From an uncultured Flavobacteriales bacterium (GTDB taxonomy: Bacteria; Bacteroidota; Bacteroidia; Flavobacteriales; BACL11): 64,000 nt of DNA. Both the position numbers and the translations under genes were made by a program. The stretch lies in assembly GCA_949372805.1 (NCBI GenBank), contig CASIBH010000004.1:22036-86035 (forward strand). Reading direction: 5' to 3'. Below are positions 21,101 through 31,597 of the stretch, one piece after another. Within the stretch, counting starts at the first letter, position 1. Each line of letters starts with the position of its first letter. The notes beneath the pieces are model-generated. The model ran no database searches, had not been told where the DNA came from, and saw only the letters and a list, made by a program, of their open reading frames with translations.

Positions 21101-24100
21101 ATGAAAAGAATTATTTTAATTGCTTTGTTATTACCATGCTTTATTAGTGCACAAGTAATAATTTCTAATGATACTACTGTTTGTGGTAATTTCAATGATA
21201 CTCTATATGCTTTGAGTGCAACACAATCTTCTATGCAAACCGATGATTTACATGATGATCTAGTTTCTATTGGATTCACATTTAATTTCTATGGAACTCC
21301 TTATACTGAATGTGTAGTTTCAGGAAATGGCTATGTTACATTTGATACTTCATTAGCTAATTCATATTCTCCTTATTCTATAAATGCTCCTGTGCCAAAT
21401 CCTGGTAATATTCCTGAAAATGCTATTTTAGCTCCTTGGCAAGATATTAATACTGGTGTTACTGGTAATATTTATTATGGAACAACTGGTATAGCACCAA
21501 ACAGAATGTTTACCGTAACATGGTGTGAAATTGCTATGTTTTCTTGTACAGCTGATTTACATACTTCACAAGTTGTTTTACATGAAGGGTCTGATAAGAT
21601 TGAAATGTTTATTGCCGAAAAACCACTTTGTGCAGCATGGAATGGAGGTGCTGCTATTCAGGGTTTAGTGTCTGATGCTAGCACATTTGCTGATATTGTA
21701 TTTGACCCAATTCTATTAGCTGATAGAAATTATCCTTTGCAGTGGACTGCAACTAATGAGGGATGGGAGTTTTTAACTGCTGGATCTTCAGCCTATGTTA
21801 TTAATCAAATTCCTTTTATACCAATTGTTGCAGGTGAAGCTATTTGGACTTCAGCATCTGGAGATACTTTAGGATATGGGCCTACACTGCCAGTAAATAT
21901 TTCCTCTACAACAGTTTATTATGCTGATGTTGTTGGTAGCTGCTCCTCGGGAATACTTTCTGATCAAGTTACTGTTTCAGTTTCTGGTTGTTTTGCAATA
22001 GTTTTGAGTTCCTCTGATGCTTCCTGTCAAGGAAATGACGGTCAGGTTAGTGTTGATCCTGGTATAAATACACCTTCTCCTTATGATATGTTGCTTTTAG
22101 ATATGAATGGAGTTATTTTACAATCTAATCTTAATGTCAGTTCTTCTCAAACTTTTTCAAATCTTTTTCCTGGAACTTATGTTGCAAGGGTTACAGATGC
22201 TGGAGGTTCTTCTTCTCAAGATACAATTGTAGTCATGCAAGCAAATAATCCTTTAAATGTTTCTTCATTTGCAAATAATGTTAATTGTTACAATGGTCAA
22301 GATGGTCAAATTTCTATTTTAGCAGATAGTGGAGCGCTTCCTTATTCATTTTATCTAAATGGAGTTTTAAATACTAATCCTATTCCTTACGATAGTGTTT
22401 TTTCAAACTTGTCTGAAGGGGTTTATATTGTTTCTGTTTTAGATGATAATAGTTGTTTATTTAGAGATACTATTAATTTAACCTCTCCACAATATACTTT
22501 ACAATCTTTAGCTCAATCTAAAGTTGTTATTTGTAACGGCAGCAATGATGGAATAGCTATAGGTTCTGGCGCTGGAGGAACTCCTCCTTATTCTTATGAG
22601 TGGTTTAACCAAAACTTTGTCAGCTTTAGTACTAATGACACGGCCTTTAATTTGAGTGCTGGTAGTTATTATTTAGAGGTTAGTGATGCAAATGGATGTG
22701 ATACTTTCTCTACTGTCCAGGTTATTGCTCCTCAAACAGCACTTAGTGGATCTCCTCAAGTATTTGGTATTGCTTGTCGAGGTGATAGTACCGGTATGAT
22801 AATTGGTGATGCCAATGGTAGCTGGGCTCCATATCAGTATTACTGGATTTCTAGTGCTGGAGATACTCTTCAGTCCACTTCATATACAACAACAAGAGAT
22901 ACTTTAAAAGATTTAAGTTCTGGCGTTTATACTCTTCATGTTTATGATGCTCAATCTTGTTTTGTGAGCTATAGTTTAAATGTTGGAGAACCAATGACTA
23001 TGCTTAGTATTGATAGTATTTTAGTTGTAGAAAATATTGCTTGTTTTGGTGATAGTGTTGGTAAGGCTCGATTATTTGCTAGCGGAGGGATGCCAAACTA
23101 TAGCTATATGTGGGATAATGGAGAAACAGGATTGGTAGCACAAAATTTATCTGCGGGATATCGTCATCTTACGCTTACTGATGATTGGGGCTGTGAGGTT
23201 GTTGATAGTGTTTATATTTCAGAGAATCCAGAGATACAATCTACTATTAGCGTTGTTCAGACAGTTAGCTGTTATGGGCAGTCTGATGGTATTGCAAGTA
23301 TTAGTTCTGTTGGAGGTATTCCAACATACACTTACTTTTGGAGTAATGGTCATACAGGTCTTAGCATGCCAGATACTTCTTCAGGTCTTGTTGAAGGGAG
23401 TTATTATGTAACTACAAGAGATGTAATAGGCTGTGAGGTTGTTGATAGTGTTTATGTGTCAGAGCCAGAGCCACTTTCTATGATAGCAAATGAGCTAGTA
23501 TGGATCTCATGCTTTGGAGCTAATGATGGTCTTGCTTATGCAAGCGGTTTAGGAGGAAATCTTCCATATACATTTACTTGGATGACTAATGGTCAGATAG
23601 GAGATACAATTAACACTGTTCATCCAGGACTACATACTGTAGAAGTTGTTGATGCAAGAGGATGTACATCAAGTGATACAATTTTTATGCATGAGCCAAC
23701 AGAGCTTCATGTAAACATAGATGATAACTTCACAATACTTCCTTACTGTATCGGAGTAAATAGTGCAAGCTTAACATCTTTAGCTACAGGAGGAACACCA
23801 GGATATAGTTATGCTTGGGATGATAACTTAGTAGCACCACAACTTACAGCAACAGCTAGTCATCTTTTAGCAGGAGTTTATACGGTTACTGCAACAGACT
23901 CAAGAGGATGTACAGCAAGTGATAGTAGAGATATTGATACAATAACTAATACAATGAGTGCTTTTGTTTTAGAGATAGACAATGTAAGCTGCTTTGGATA
24001 TAATAATGGATCTGCAGTTGTTAATGCATCAGGAGCGCATGCTCCATATTCATACCAATGGTTTGGTCCAAATGGCTACTCAAGTGTGAATGATAGTGTA

Positions 24101-25435
24101 GCTAATTTATATGCTGAAAATTATTCTGTAACAGTATCAGATACTAATAACTGTATGGTTAATACAAGTATTAATTTAAGTGAGCCAGCAGCTATTACAT
24201 ACAATACTTTATCTTCCACAGATGCAGTATGTCTTGGGTCTTGTGATGGAAGTGTTCTTTTAGACTTTACAGGAGGAAGTGCTCCATATTATGGTCATGC
24301 TTTAGATAATAATACTGGAGCTGTAACAATGAATTTATTGAGCGATAGTTTATTCTCAGGAATTTGTGCAGGTAATTATACTGTCAGCTTAACAGATGCT
24401 AATGACTGTCCTTCTTACCTGGTGAATGGAGGGAATAATCAGCATGATATAACTGCTTTAGATACTATCTTCACAGCTCTTTCCTCAAATGGAAATATGA
24501 TTTTATGCTATGGTGATGCTACAGCAAGTCTTTCTATTGACTTAAATTACTTTAATAACACTTATTCTTACTCTTGGGAGAATGTTTTAAGCCCTGGCGT
24601 TAGTCTTGGTGCAGGTTCTTCTTTGGTAGGTCTGGAGTCTGGAACATATGTTCTTTTAGCTAACTATATGACTTGTCATGCAAGTGATACAATGACTATT
24701 ACAGAGCCTGATTCACTTACTATCTTAGGAAATGTAGTTGATGCAGATTGCTATGGTGCAAGTACAGGCTCTATAACAACAAATATTAGTGGTGGATCAT
24801 TGGGTTATGTGTATAATTGGTCTGGAAGTTCAAGTACCAATAATAATTTAAATAATGTTTCTGCAGGAGTTTATACTTTAACCGTAAGTGATATGTATTC
24901 TTGTGAGTACTCACAAACATTTGTAGTTGGCGAGCCACAAGAGATAACAGCTACGATAAATCAAAATTCATCTAACACTTACTTATTAGAATCTAATAAT
25001 GTAAATGGAGGAGTTGCACCATATGTTCATTCTTGGAGAGAAGCATCTGCTCCAAATGTTCAGCTAGCAACCGGAACAACTTATACTGTTAGTAGCTATG
25101 GCGATTACTTTGTAAGAGTAACAGATGCTCAAGGTTGTACTAGCGAGTCCAATAGTATAGAGTTCATCTCTACCACTATAAATGAAGTAGGATCAAGCTT
25201 AGAGGTAAGTGTTTATCCAAACCCATTTAGATCAGAAGCTGTAGTTGACTTTGGAAGAGTAGTTGAGAGTGCAAGCTTGACGATAGTGGATATGTATGGT
25301 AAGGTAATAGAGCGTCATTTAGTTGGAAATAGTGATAGATACATTATTACCAACAAAGATAAAGCTAGTGGAGTTTATTTCTTGAAAATAGAAACAAGAG
25401 ATTTATCATATAATTCAAAAATTATCATCAAGTAA
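21101..25435 (+). CDS. Giant SprB-repeat surface protein with type A T9SS sorting domain (copy 2)
   Basis: Predicted secreted protein of 1444 residues. A signal peptide (1-17, 'LLLPCFISAQ') is followed by a unique beta-rich region of about 280 residues ('VSIGFTFNFYG', 'VSGNGYVTFDTSL', 'ILAPWQDINTG', 'FTVTWCEIAMFSC'), a pattern met in nidogen-like or other beta-sandwich extracellular domains. Two or three SprB-type repeats of its own come next. From about residue 478 to 1433 the protein is identical to that of the gene at 8553, including about 11 repeats and most of the type A sorting domain; only the last ten or so residues differ (DLSYNSKIIIK). The two genes therefore present different N-terminal domains on the same stalk and anchor. 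An adhesive role is inferred. Confidence 0.9.
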   Translation: MKRIILIALLLPCFISAQVIISNDTTVCGNFNDTLYALSATQSSMQTDDLHDDLVSIGFTFNFYGTPYTECVVSGNGYVTFDTSLANSYSPYSINAPVPNPGNIPENAILAPWQDINTGVTGNIYYGTTGIAPNRMFTVTWCEIAMFSCTADLHTSQVVLHEGSDKIEMFIAEKPLCAAWNGGAAIQGLVSDASTFADIVFDPILLADRNYPLQWTATNEGWEFLTAGSSAYVINQIPFIPIVAGEAIWTSASGDTLGYGPTLPVNISSTTVYYADVVGSCSSGILSDQVTVSVSGCFAIVLSSSDASCQGNDGQVSVDPGINTPSPYDMLLLDMNGVILQSNLNVSSSQTFSNLFPGTYVARVTDAGGSSSQDTIVVMQANNPLNVSSFANNVNCYNGQDGQISILADSGALPYSFYLNGVLNTNPIPYDSVFSNLSEGVYIVSVLDDNSCLFRDTINLTSPQYTLQSLAQSKVVICNGSNDGIAIGSGAGGTPPYSYEWFNQNFVSFSTNDTAFNLSAGSYYLEVSDANGCDTFSTVQVIAPQTALSGSPQVFGIACRGDSTGMIIGDANGSWAPYQYYWISSAGDTLQSTSYTTTRDTLKDLSSGVYTLHVYDAQSCFVSYSLNVGEPMTMLSIDSILVVENIACFGDSVGKARLFASGGMPNYSYMWDNGETGLVAQNLSAGYRHLTLTDDWGCEVVDSVYISENPEIQSTISVVQTVSCYGQSDGIASISSVGGIPTYTYFWSNGHTGLSMPDTSSGLVEGSYYVTTRDVIGCEVVDSVYVSEPEPLSMIANELVWISCFGANDGLAYASGLGGNLPYTFTWMTNGQIGDTINTVHPGLHTVEVVDARGCTSSDTIFMHEPTELHVNIDDNFTILPYCIGVNSASLTSLATGGTPGYSYAWDDNLVAPQLTATASHLLAGVYTVTATDSRGCTASDSRDIDTITNTMSAFVLEIDNVSCFGYNNGSAVVNASGAHAPYSYQWFGPNGYSSVNDSVANLYAENYSVTVSDTNNCMVNTSINLSEPAAITYNTLSSTDAVCLGSCDGSVLLDFTGGSAPYYGHALDNNTGAVTMNLLSDSLFSGICAGNYTVSLTDANDCPSYLVNGGNNQHDITALDTIFTALSSNGNMILCYGDATASLSIDLNYFNNTYSYSWENVLSPGVSLGAGSSLVGLESGTYVLLANYMTCHASDTMTITEPDSLTILGNVVDADCYGASTGSITTNISGGSLGYVYNWSGSSSTNNNLNNVSAGVYTLTVSDMYSCEYSQTFVVGEPQEITATINQNSSNTYLLESNNVNGGVAPYVHSWREASAPNVQLATGTTYTVSSYGDYFVRVTDAQGCTSESNSIEFISTTINEVGSSLEVSVYPNPFRSEAVVDFGRVVESASLTIVDMYGKVIERHLVGNSDRYIITNKDKASGVYFLKIETRDLSYNSKIIIK
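22536..25400 (+). repeat. 2,865-bp near-identical direct repeat, copy 2
   Basis: Second copy of 10516-13380, same orientation. The match starts inside a repeat-coding stretch and stops abruptly within the codons of the sorting domain. Both edges lie inside coding sequence and carry no inverted repeats or target duplications, so this looks like gene conversion or unequal exchange, not a mobile element. Confidence 0.95.
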
Positions 25436-25604
25436 TTAGTATCACAAACTTTTAATTTTTTATTTCTTTAAATGAATTTCAGAAATATTTATTTAAGTTA
25501 TTGATTATCAGTTGAGACTAGCATTTTTAAATATTCTTGATTGTACAGTGATATTTCAGATTAAAAAAAATACAAAACAATTTCACTTTTAGGTAATAAA
25601 TTAT

Positions 25605-25612
25605 TACATTTG
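25605..25612 (+). promoter_or_regulatory. Putative -7 box of the ribosomal (str) operon
   Basis: TACATTTG, matching TAnnTTTG exactly and followed by a short GC-rich start region, 26-33 bases upstream of rpsL. The 25436-25637 spacer holds no other recognisable feature. This probably drives the long ribosomal cluster. Confidence 0.6.
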
Positions 25613-25637
25613 CCGCCCATTTTAGTAAAGAAATAAT

Positions 25638-26012
25638 ATGCCTACAATACAACAACTAGTAAGAAAAGGGAGAGTAACTGTTAAGAAAAAGAGTAAATCT
25701 TTAGCTTTACAAAGTTGCCCTCAAAGAAGGGGAGTTTGTACAAGAGTTTATACAACTACTCCAAAGAAACCAAATTCAGCTTTAAGAAAAGTTGCCAGAG
25801 TTAGATTAACTAATGGTAATGAAGTTAATGCTTATATTGGTGGTGAAGGACACAATCTTCAAGAATATTCAGTTGTATTAGTAAGAGGTGGTAGAGTAAA
25901 AGATTTACCTGGTGTTAGATATCATATTGTTAGAGGTGCATTAGATACTTCTGGAGTAAATGAAAGAACACAACGTAGATCAAAATATGGAGCTAAGCGT
26001 CCTAAGAAATAA
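25638..26012 (+). CDS. rpsL: 30S ribosomal protein S12
   Basis: S12 (124 residues) lies near the decoding centre of the small subunit and controls accuracy. The N-terminus '[12 protein letters not shown]' and the conserved loops '[16 protein letters not shown]' and '[15 protein letters not shown]' are intact; these include the two Lys positions where streptomycin resistance arises, and both are Lys here (wild type). First gene of the str group, 10 bases before rpsG. Confidence 0.98.
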   Translation: MPTIQQLVRKGRVTVKKKSKSLALQSCPQRRGVCTRVYTTTPKKPNSALRKVARVRLTNGNEVNAYIGGEGHNLQEYSVVLVRGGRVKDLPGVRYHIVRGALDTSGVNERTQRRSKYGAKRPKK

Positions 26013-26022
26013 AATATAGATA

Positions 26023-26493
26023 ATGAGAAAGAAAAAGGCTAAAAAAAGAATATTACTTCCAGATCCAAGATTTGGAAGTCCTTTAGTTACAAGATTTGTA
26101 AATAACTTAATGTATGGTGGAAGAAAGAATACTGCATTTAAAGTTTTTTATACTGCTTTAGAGACTGTAGCAGAGAAAATTGAAGATGTTACAAATCTTG
26201 AAGTTTTTGAAAAATCGTTAGAAAATGTTAGTCCTAATGTTGAAGTTAGAAGTAGAAGAATTGGGGGAGCAACTTTTCAAATACCTCATCCAGTAAGAGA
26301 AGATAGAAAAGTTTCTCTTGGAATGAAATGGATGATAGCTGCGGCAAGAAAAAGAAATGAAAAAACAATGGATGAAAAATTGTCTGGTGAGATAATGGCT
26401 GCATACAAAGAAGAAGGAGCTGCGTATAAGAAGAAACAAGATACTCATAGAATGGCGGAAGCTAACAAAGCATTTTCACACTTTAGATTTTAA
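26023..26493 (+). CDS. rpsG: 30S ribosomal protein S7
   Basis: S7 (156 residues) organises the 3' domain of 16S rRNA at the head of the small subunit. Recognised by 'MRKKKAKKR', 'LVTRFVNNLMYGGRKNTAF', 'ENVSPNVEVRSRRIGGATFQ' and the C-terminal 'HRMAEANKAFSHFRF'. Full length, in the usual order between rpsL and fusA, with 9-10-base spacers. Confidence 0.98.
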   Translation: MRKKKAKKRILLPDPRFGSPLVTRFVNNLMYGGRKNTAFKVFYTALETVAEKIEDVTNLEVFEKSLENVSPNVEVRSRRIGGATFQIPHPVREDRKVSLGMKWMIAAARKRNEKTMDEKLSGEIMAAYKEEGAAYKKKQDTHRMAEANKAFSHFRF

Positions 26494-26502
26494 ATTATAG
26501 AA

Positions 26503-28605
26503 ATGGCAAGAGACTTAAAATATACAAGAAATATTGGTATCGCAGCTCATATTGACGCTGGTAAAACTACTACTACAGAAAGGATCCTTTACTATGGAGG
26601 TGTGAATCATAAAATTGGTGAAGTACACGATGGCGCAGCAACTATGGATTGGATGGAACAAGAGCAAGAGAGAGGAATTACAATTACTTCTGCAGCAACT
26701 ACTCTAGGCTGGGATTATAGAGGTAAAAACTATCACGTTAATATTATTGATACACCTGGACACGTTGATTTTACTGTAGAAGTAAATAGATCTCTTAGAG
26801 TGCTAGATGGTTTAGTTTTCTTATTTAGCGCTGTTGATGGGGTTGAGCCACAATCTGAAACAAACTGGAGACTTGCAAATAATTATAATGTACCAAGAAT
26901 TGGTTTTGTAAATAAAATGGATAGACAAGGTGCTAATTTTCTTAAAGTTTCTGCTCAAGTAAAAGAAATGTTAGGAAGTCATGCTCTTCCGTTGCAAATC
27001 CCAATTGGTTCTGAAGATGAATTTAAAGGAGTTGTTGATTTAATAAATTTCAAGGGAATTGTTTGGAATGAAGAAGATCAGGGAATGACATATGAAGAAG
27101 TTGAAATACCAGCAGATATTATTGATGAAGCAAGAGAATACAGAGGGCAGCTTTTAGAGGCTGTAGCAGAATTTGATGAGTCATTAATGGAAAAATATTT
27201 TGAAGATGAAAATTCTCTTACTGAAGCTGAAATTCTTGCAGCATTAAGAGAAGCGACAATTTCTGGTAAAGTTGTGCCTATGATGTGTGGTTCAGCTTTT
27301 AAAAATAAAGGTGTTCAGGCGATGTTAGATATGGTCATGGAAATATTACCTTCTCCCTTAGATGTTGAAGGTATAAGTGGAACGAATCCTGATAACGATT
27401 CTGAAGAAATTAGACAACCTTCTGCTACTGAACCATTTGCTGCATTAGCATTTAAAATTGCAACAGATCCTTATGTTGGTCGTTTATGTTTTACTAGAGC
27501 TTATTCAGGCACATTAGATCAAGGAACTTTTGTTTTAAATACTAGAACAGGTAAAAAAGAAAGAATTTCTAGAATTTATCAAATGCATTCAAACAAGCAA
27601 AACCAAATTGATTCACTTCAGGCAGGTGATATTGCTGCTTTAGTTGGTTTTAAAGATATTAGAACAGGTGATACATTATGTGCTTTAAAGTCACCAATTG
27701 TTTTAGAATCAATGGATTTTCCAGAACCAGTTATTGGAATTGCTATTGAACCTAAGACTCAGAAAGATTTAGATAAACTTGGAGTTGCTTTAGGAAAACT
27801 AACTGAAGAAGATCCTACTTTTTCAGTTAAAACTGATGAAGATTCTGGACAAACTATTATTTCTGGAATGGGTGAATTACACTTAGATATTATTCTAGAT
27901 AGGTTGAAGAGAGAATTTGATGTAGAATGTAATCAAGGAGCTCCACAAGTCGCTTACAAAGAAGCTATTACAGCATTGGTTGAGCATAGAGAAGTATACA
28001 AGAAACAATCTGGTGGTAGAGGAAAGTTTGCTGATATTAAATTTGATATATCACCTGTTGATTCTGACTTCGAAGGTGAAGGTTTACAGTTTGTAAATGA
28101 AATTAAAGGTGGTAATATTCCTAAAGAATTTATCCCATCAGTTGAGAAAGGTTTTAAAATGTCTATGACTAATGGAGTATTAGCCGGTTTCCCTCTAAAC
28201 TCTATGAAAGTAAGACTATATGATGGTTCTTATCATGATGTGGATTCAGATGCGCTTTCATTTGAGCTTTGTGCTCAGATTGCTTTTAAATCTGCTGCAA
28301 AGCAAGCATCTCCAGTTTTACTAGAACCAATAATGAAATTAAATGTTATTACTCCAGAAACAAATATGGGAGATGTTATTGGAGATTTAAATAGAAGGAG
28401 AGGGCAAGTAGAGGGAATGGAGGATAAGGCTGGTGCAAAAGTTGTTAATGCTAAAGTTCCACTTTCAGAAATGTTCGGTTACATAACAGACTTAAGAACA
28501 ATTACATCAGGTAGAGCTACATCGACTATGGAGTTTTCATCATTTGAAAATGCTCCAAAAAATGTTTCAGATGAAGTAATATCTAATATTAAAGGAGATA
28601 AATAA
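26503..28605 (+). CDS. fusA: Elongation factor G
   Basis: Ribosome translocase GTPase (700 residues). G motifs: AHIDAGKT (15-22), 'ERGITI' switch region, DTPGH (83-87) and NKMD (137-140). Domains II to V follow, including '[14 protein letters not shown]' of domain III and the C-terminal domain with '[10 protein letters not shown]'. The full length with no gaps shows that the assembly is sound here. It contains an in-phase CTT-AGA (at 26794) read normally, a useful control for the frame breaks further on. Confidence 0.98.
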   Translation: MARDLKYTRNIGIAAHIDAGKTTTTERILYYGGVNHKIGEVHDGAATMDWMEQEQERGITITSAATTLGWDYRGKNYHVNIIDTPGHVDFTVEVNRSLRVLDGLVFLFSAVDGVEPQSETNWRLANNYNVPRIGFVNKMDRQGANFLKVSAQVKEMLGSHALPLQIPIGSEDEFKGVVDLINFKGIVWNEEDQGMTYEEVEIPADIIDEAREYRGQLLEAVAEFDESLMEKYFEDENSLTEAEILAALREATISGKVVPMMCGSAFKNKGVQAMLDMVMEILPSPLDVEGISGTNPDNDSEEIRQPSATEPFAALAFKIATDPYVGRLCFTRAYSGTLDQGTFVLNTRTGKKERISRIYQMHSNKQNQIDSLQAGDIAALVGFKDIRTGDTLCALKSPIVLESMDFPEPVIGIAIEPKTQKDLDKLGVALGKLTEEDPTFSVKTDEDSGQTIISGMGELHLDIILDRLKREFDVECNQGAPQVAYKEAITALVEHREVYKKQSGGRGKFADIKFDISPVDSDFEGEGLQFVNEIKGGNIPKEFIPSVEKGFKMSMTNGVLAGFPLNSMKVRLYDGSYHDVDSDALSFELCAQIAFKSAAKQASPVLLEPIMKLNVITPETNMGDVIGDLNRRRGQVEGMEDKAGAKVVNAKVPLSEMFGYITDLRTITSGRATSTMEFSSFENAPKNVSDEVISNIKGDK

Positions 28606-28613
28606 ATATACTT

Positions 28614-28922
28614 ATGGCACAAAAAGTTAGAATAAAGCTTAAATCATTTGATCACAACTTAGTTGATCAATCGGCTGAGAAGATTGTAAAGACTGTAAAG
28701 AATTCAGGTGCAATTATTAGTGGTCCAATTCCACTTCCAACACACAAAAGAATTTATACTGTTTTGAGATCCCCTCACGTAAATAAGCAAGCAAGAGAGC
28801 AATTTCAACTTGCAAATCATAGAAGATTAATGGATATATATTCTTCATCTTCTAAGACAATTGATGCACTTATGAAGTTAGAATTGCCAAGTGGTGTTAA
28901 AGTAGAAATTAAAGTAATTTAA
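28614..28922 (+). CDS. rpsJ: 30S ribosomal protein S10
   Basis: S10 (102 residues), part of the head of the small subunit and partner of NusB in antitermination. Contains '[20 protein letters not shown]', '[21 protein letters not shown]' and 'SGVKVEIKV', all conserved. First gene of the S10 group, directly following fusA with an 8-base spacer, so the str and S10 groups are probably one transcript. Confidence 0.97.
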   Translation: MAQKVRIKLKSFDHNLVDQSAEKIVKTVKNSGAIISGPIPLPTHKRIYTVLRSPHVNKQAREQFQLANHRRLMDIYSSSSKTIDALMKLELPSGVKVEIKVI

Positions 28923-28933
28923 AAAATAGAGTA

Positions 28934-29551
28934 ATGCCAGGATTATTAGGAAAAAAAATAGGAATGACTTCAATGTTCTCTGATGAGGGGAAAAATATAC
29001 CATGTACTATTTTAGAAGTTGGACCATGTGTTGTTTCTCAAATTAAGACAAATGAGATTGATGGTTATGAAGCTGTTCAAATTGCTTATGATGAGCAAAA
29101 AGAATCTAGAATGTCTAAAGCTTTAATGGGACATCTTAAAAAGGCAAATTCTAAAGCTGTTAAAAAAATGGTAGAAGTTACACCGTTTGCAAACGAAGTT
29201 AATTTAGGAGACGTTCTTACAGTTGATCTTTTTGAAGTAGGAAGTTTTGTTACTGTCGTAGGAACTTCAAAAGGTAAAGGTTTTCAGGGTGTTGTTAAAA
29301 GACATGGTTTTGCTGGAGTTGGTGATGCTACTCACGGTCAACATAACAGATTAAGAGCTCCAGGTTCTATTGGTGCTGCTTCATATCCTGCAAGAGTATT
29401 CAAGGGAATGAGAATGGCAGGTCAAATGGGTAATGAAAGAGTTAAAGTAGAGAATTTACAGGTTCTAAAAATTATGAGTGAGCGTAATGTAATTATTGTT
29501 AAAGGTGCGGTACCTGGTGCAAAAAATTCATATATAATAATAGAGAAATAA
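28934..29551 (+). CDS. rplC: 50S ribosomal protein L3
   Basis: L3 (205 residues), an early assembly protein reaching toward the peptidyl-transferase centre. Signature '[13 protein letters not shown]' at the start and the central extension '[17 protein letters not shown]' with '[15 protein letters not shown]'. The stop codon overlaps the rplD start by one base, so they are translationally coupled. Confidence 0.97.
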   Translation: MPGLLGKKIGMTSMFSDEGKNIPCTILEVGPCVVSQIKTNEIDGYEAVQIAYDEQKESRMSKALMGHLKKANSKAVKKMVEVTPFANEVNLGDVLTVDLFEVGSFVTVVGTSKGKGFQGVVKRHGFAGVGDATHGQHNRLRAPGSIGAASYPARVFKGMRMAGQMGNERVKVENLQVLKIMSERNVIIVKGAVPGAKNSYIIIEK

Positions 29552-30174
29552 TGAAGATAGCTGTACACAGTATTAAAGGAAAAGAAACTACAAAAAAAGT
29601 AGATTTAAGTAAAGATATTTTTGGTGTTGAACCAAATGATCATGCTATTTATTTAGATGTTAAACAATATTTAGCATCACAAAGACTAGGAACTCATAGC
29701 TCTAAAGAAAGAGGAGCTGTTAAGGGTAGTAGAAGAAAGCTTAGAAAACAGAAAGGAAGTGGAGCTGCTAGAGTCGGAGATATTAAAAATCCTTTGTTTA
29801 GGGGTGGTGGTCGTGTTTTTGGTCCAAGACCTAGAAAATATGACTTTAAGGTAAATAAGAAAGTTAAAAGATTAGCAAGAAAATCAGCACTTTCATATAA
29901 GCTTACTCAAAATAATATAATCGTTGTTGAAGACTTTAATTTTGATAACCCTTCAACTAAAAACTACTCTAGCACATTAGCAAATTTTGATGTTCTAAAT
30001 AATAAAACAGTATTAGTTCTTGATAAACCAAATAAAAATATATTTTTGTCCTCCCGAAATTTAAGCAGGGCAAAAGTGGTATTAGCTTCAGAATTAAACA
30101 CTTATGATATTATGAACGCTAATAAGATGTTATTTGTTGAGTCTTCAATCAAGGAAATAGAAAATAATTTTTAA
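29551..30174 (+). CDS. rplD: 50S ribosomal protein L4
   Basis: L4 (207 residues) lines the nascent-chain exit tunnel; in other bacteria it also regulates the S10 operon. The extended loop 'KGSRRKLRKQKGSGAARVGD' followed by 'NPLFRGGGRVFGPRPRKYDF' is diagnostic. Frame intact; ATG overlaps the rplC stop. Confidence 0.97.
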   Translation: MKIAVHSIKGKETTKKVDLSKDIFGVEPNDHAIYLDVKQYLASQRLGTHSSKERGAVKGSRRKLRKQKGSGAARVGDIKNPLFRGGGRVFGPRPRKYDFKVNKKVKRLARKSALSYKLTQNNIIVVEDFNFDNPSTKNYSSTLANFDVLNNKTVLVLDKPNKNIFLSSRNLSRAKVVLASELNTYDIMNANKMLFVESSIKEIENNF

Positions 30175-30186
30175 TATTTTTATATA

Positions 30187-30477
30187 ATGAGCATCATAAA
30201 AAAACCAGTAATAACAGAAAAAATGACGAATGATAGTGAAAAATTCAATCGTTATGCTTTTGTTGTTGATAGAAAAGCTAATAAGATTGAAATCAAAAAA
30301 GCTGTTGAACAACAATATGATGTTGTTGTCGAGTCAGTAAGAACAATGGTTTGTATTGGAAAAAAAAGAGTTAGAGGTTCAAAATCTGGAATGATCGTTG
30401 GTAAAACTGCTACATATAAGAAGGCTATTGTACAGTTATCTTCAGGTGATTCAATTGATTTTTACAGTAATATATAA
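30187..30477 (+). CDS. rplW: 50S ribosomal protein L23
   Basis: L23 (96 residues) sits at the tunnel exit and docks trigger factor and the signal recognition particle. Starts 'MSIIKKPVITEKM', followed by 'YAFVVDRKANKIEIKKAVEQ'. It is the last intact gene before the frame-broken stretch begins in rplB. Confidence 0.96.
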   Translation: MSIIKKPVITEKMTNDSEKFNRYAFVVDRKANKIEIKKAVEQQYDVVVESVRTMVCIGKKRVRGSKSGMIVGKTATYKKAIVQLSSGDSIDFYSNI

Positions 30478-30487
30478 TTAAGAAACA

Positions 30488-31320
30488 ATGGCAGTAAGAA
30501 AATTTAAACCAACAACACCAGGACAAAGACATAAGGTAGCAATATCTTTTGACGACTATTACTGCTTCTAAGCCAGAAAAAAGTCTTATTAGTTCCTAAG
30601 ACTAGATCAGGGGGTAGAAACGATACTGGTAAAATGACTATAGCCAATGTAGGTGGTGGTCATAAGAAGAAATATAGATTAGTAGATTTTAAAAGAGATA
30701 AATTTGGTATTCCTGCTAAAGTTGCTACTATTGAGTATGATCCAAATAGAACTGCTAATATTGCATTGCTTAATTATGTTGATGGTGAAAAAAGATACAT
30801 TATTGCTCCTGAAGGATTAGAAGTTGGAATGGAAGTTATTTCAGGTGATAAAGCTCCGATTAATATTGGAAATACTTTACCACTTAGTGCTTTACCTCTT
30901 AGGTACAGTTATTCATAATGTAGAGTTAAAGCCAGGTCAAGGAGCTATTATGGTTAGAAGTGCTGGTTCATATGCTCAGCTTAATGGCAAGAGATGGTAA
31001 ATATGCTACTGTTAAATTAGCTTCTGGTGAAATTAGAAGAATACTTAGTTACTTGTTTAGCAACTATTGGATCAGTTTCTAATCCTCAACATCAATTACA
31101 AATTTCAGGTAAAGCAGGTAGAAGCAGATGGCAAGGTAGAAGACCTAATGTAAGAGCAACAGTTAAAAATCCAGTTGATCATCCAATGGGTGGTGGTGAA
31201 GGAAAACATTCTGGTGGATTACCAAGAAATAAAAATGGTGTTCCAGCAAAAGGATATAAAACAAGAAATAAAAAGAAGCTTTCTGATAAGTATATAATTG
31301 AAAGAAGAAAAAAGAAATAA
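30488..31320 (+). CDS. rplB: 50S ribosomal protein L2, frame broken five times
   Basis: L2 is required for subunit joining and peptidyl transfer. The ATG at 30488 opens '[18 protein letters not shown]', but the frame is lost five times, each by one extra base: about 30557 (after GAC GAC), 30588-30591 (CTT-ATT-AGTT), 30901 (CTT A GGT), 30983 (CTT A ATG) and 31047 (CTT A GTT). Skipping these gives 275 codons, the normal length, with conserved '[19 protein letters not shown]', '[18 protein letters not shown]' and '[17 protein letters not shown]'. The alignment at the last three sites leaves little room for doubt. It cannot be a true pseudogene of an essential single-copy gene; either sequence errors or recoding. 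Confidence 0.93.
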
Positions 31321-31323
31321 TTT

Positions 31324-31593
31324 ATGGCTAGATCATTAAAAAAAGGACCGTTTATTCATTATAAATTGCAAAAGAAAGTTGATGCAATGAATGAGTCAGG
31401 AAAAAACTCAGTAATTAAAACTTGGTCAAGAGCATCTATGATCTCACCTGATTTTGTAGGGAAAACAATTGGAGTTCATAATGGAAGACAATTTATTCCT
31501 GTTTTTGTAACTGAGAATATGGTAGGTCATAAGTTAGGTGAGTTTTCTCCAACAAGGACTTTTAGAGGTCATGGAGGTAATAGAAAAAAATAA
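31324..31593 (+). CDS. rpsS: 30S ribosomal protein S19
   Basis: S19 (89 residues) in the head of the small subunit, contacting S13 and the A-site region. '[19 protein letters not shown]', '[21 protein letters not shown]' and '[15 protein letters not shown]' are all conserved and the frame is intact. Starts 3 bases after rplB ends. Confidence 0.97.
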   Translation: MARSLKKGPFIHYKLQKKVDAMNESGKNSVIKTWSRASMISPDFVGKTIGVHNGRQFIPVFVTENMVGHKLGEFSPTRTFRGHGGNRKK

Positions 31594-31597
31594 ATAA

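Noticed and set aside
25436-25637. tRNA, leader peptide or riboswitch before rpsL
   Set aside because: No cloverleaf, no small frame with a plausible start and no stable hairpin were visible; only a promoter-like box was found.
30488-31320. rplB and the other broken ribosomal genes as pseudogenes
   Set aside because: They are essential single-copy genes in perfect operon order, with no missense decay at conserved residues once frames are corrected.
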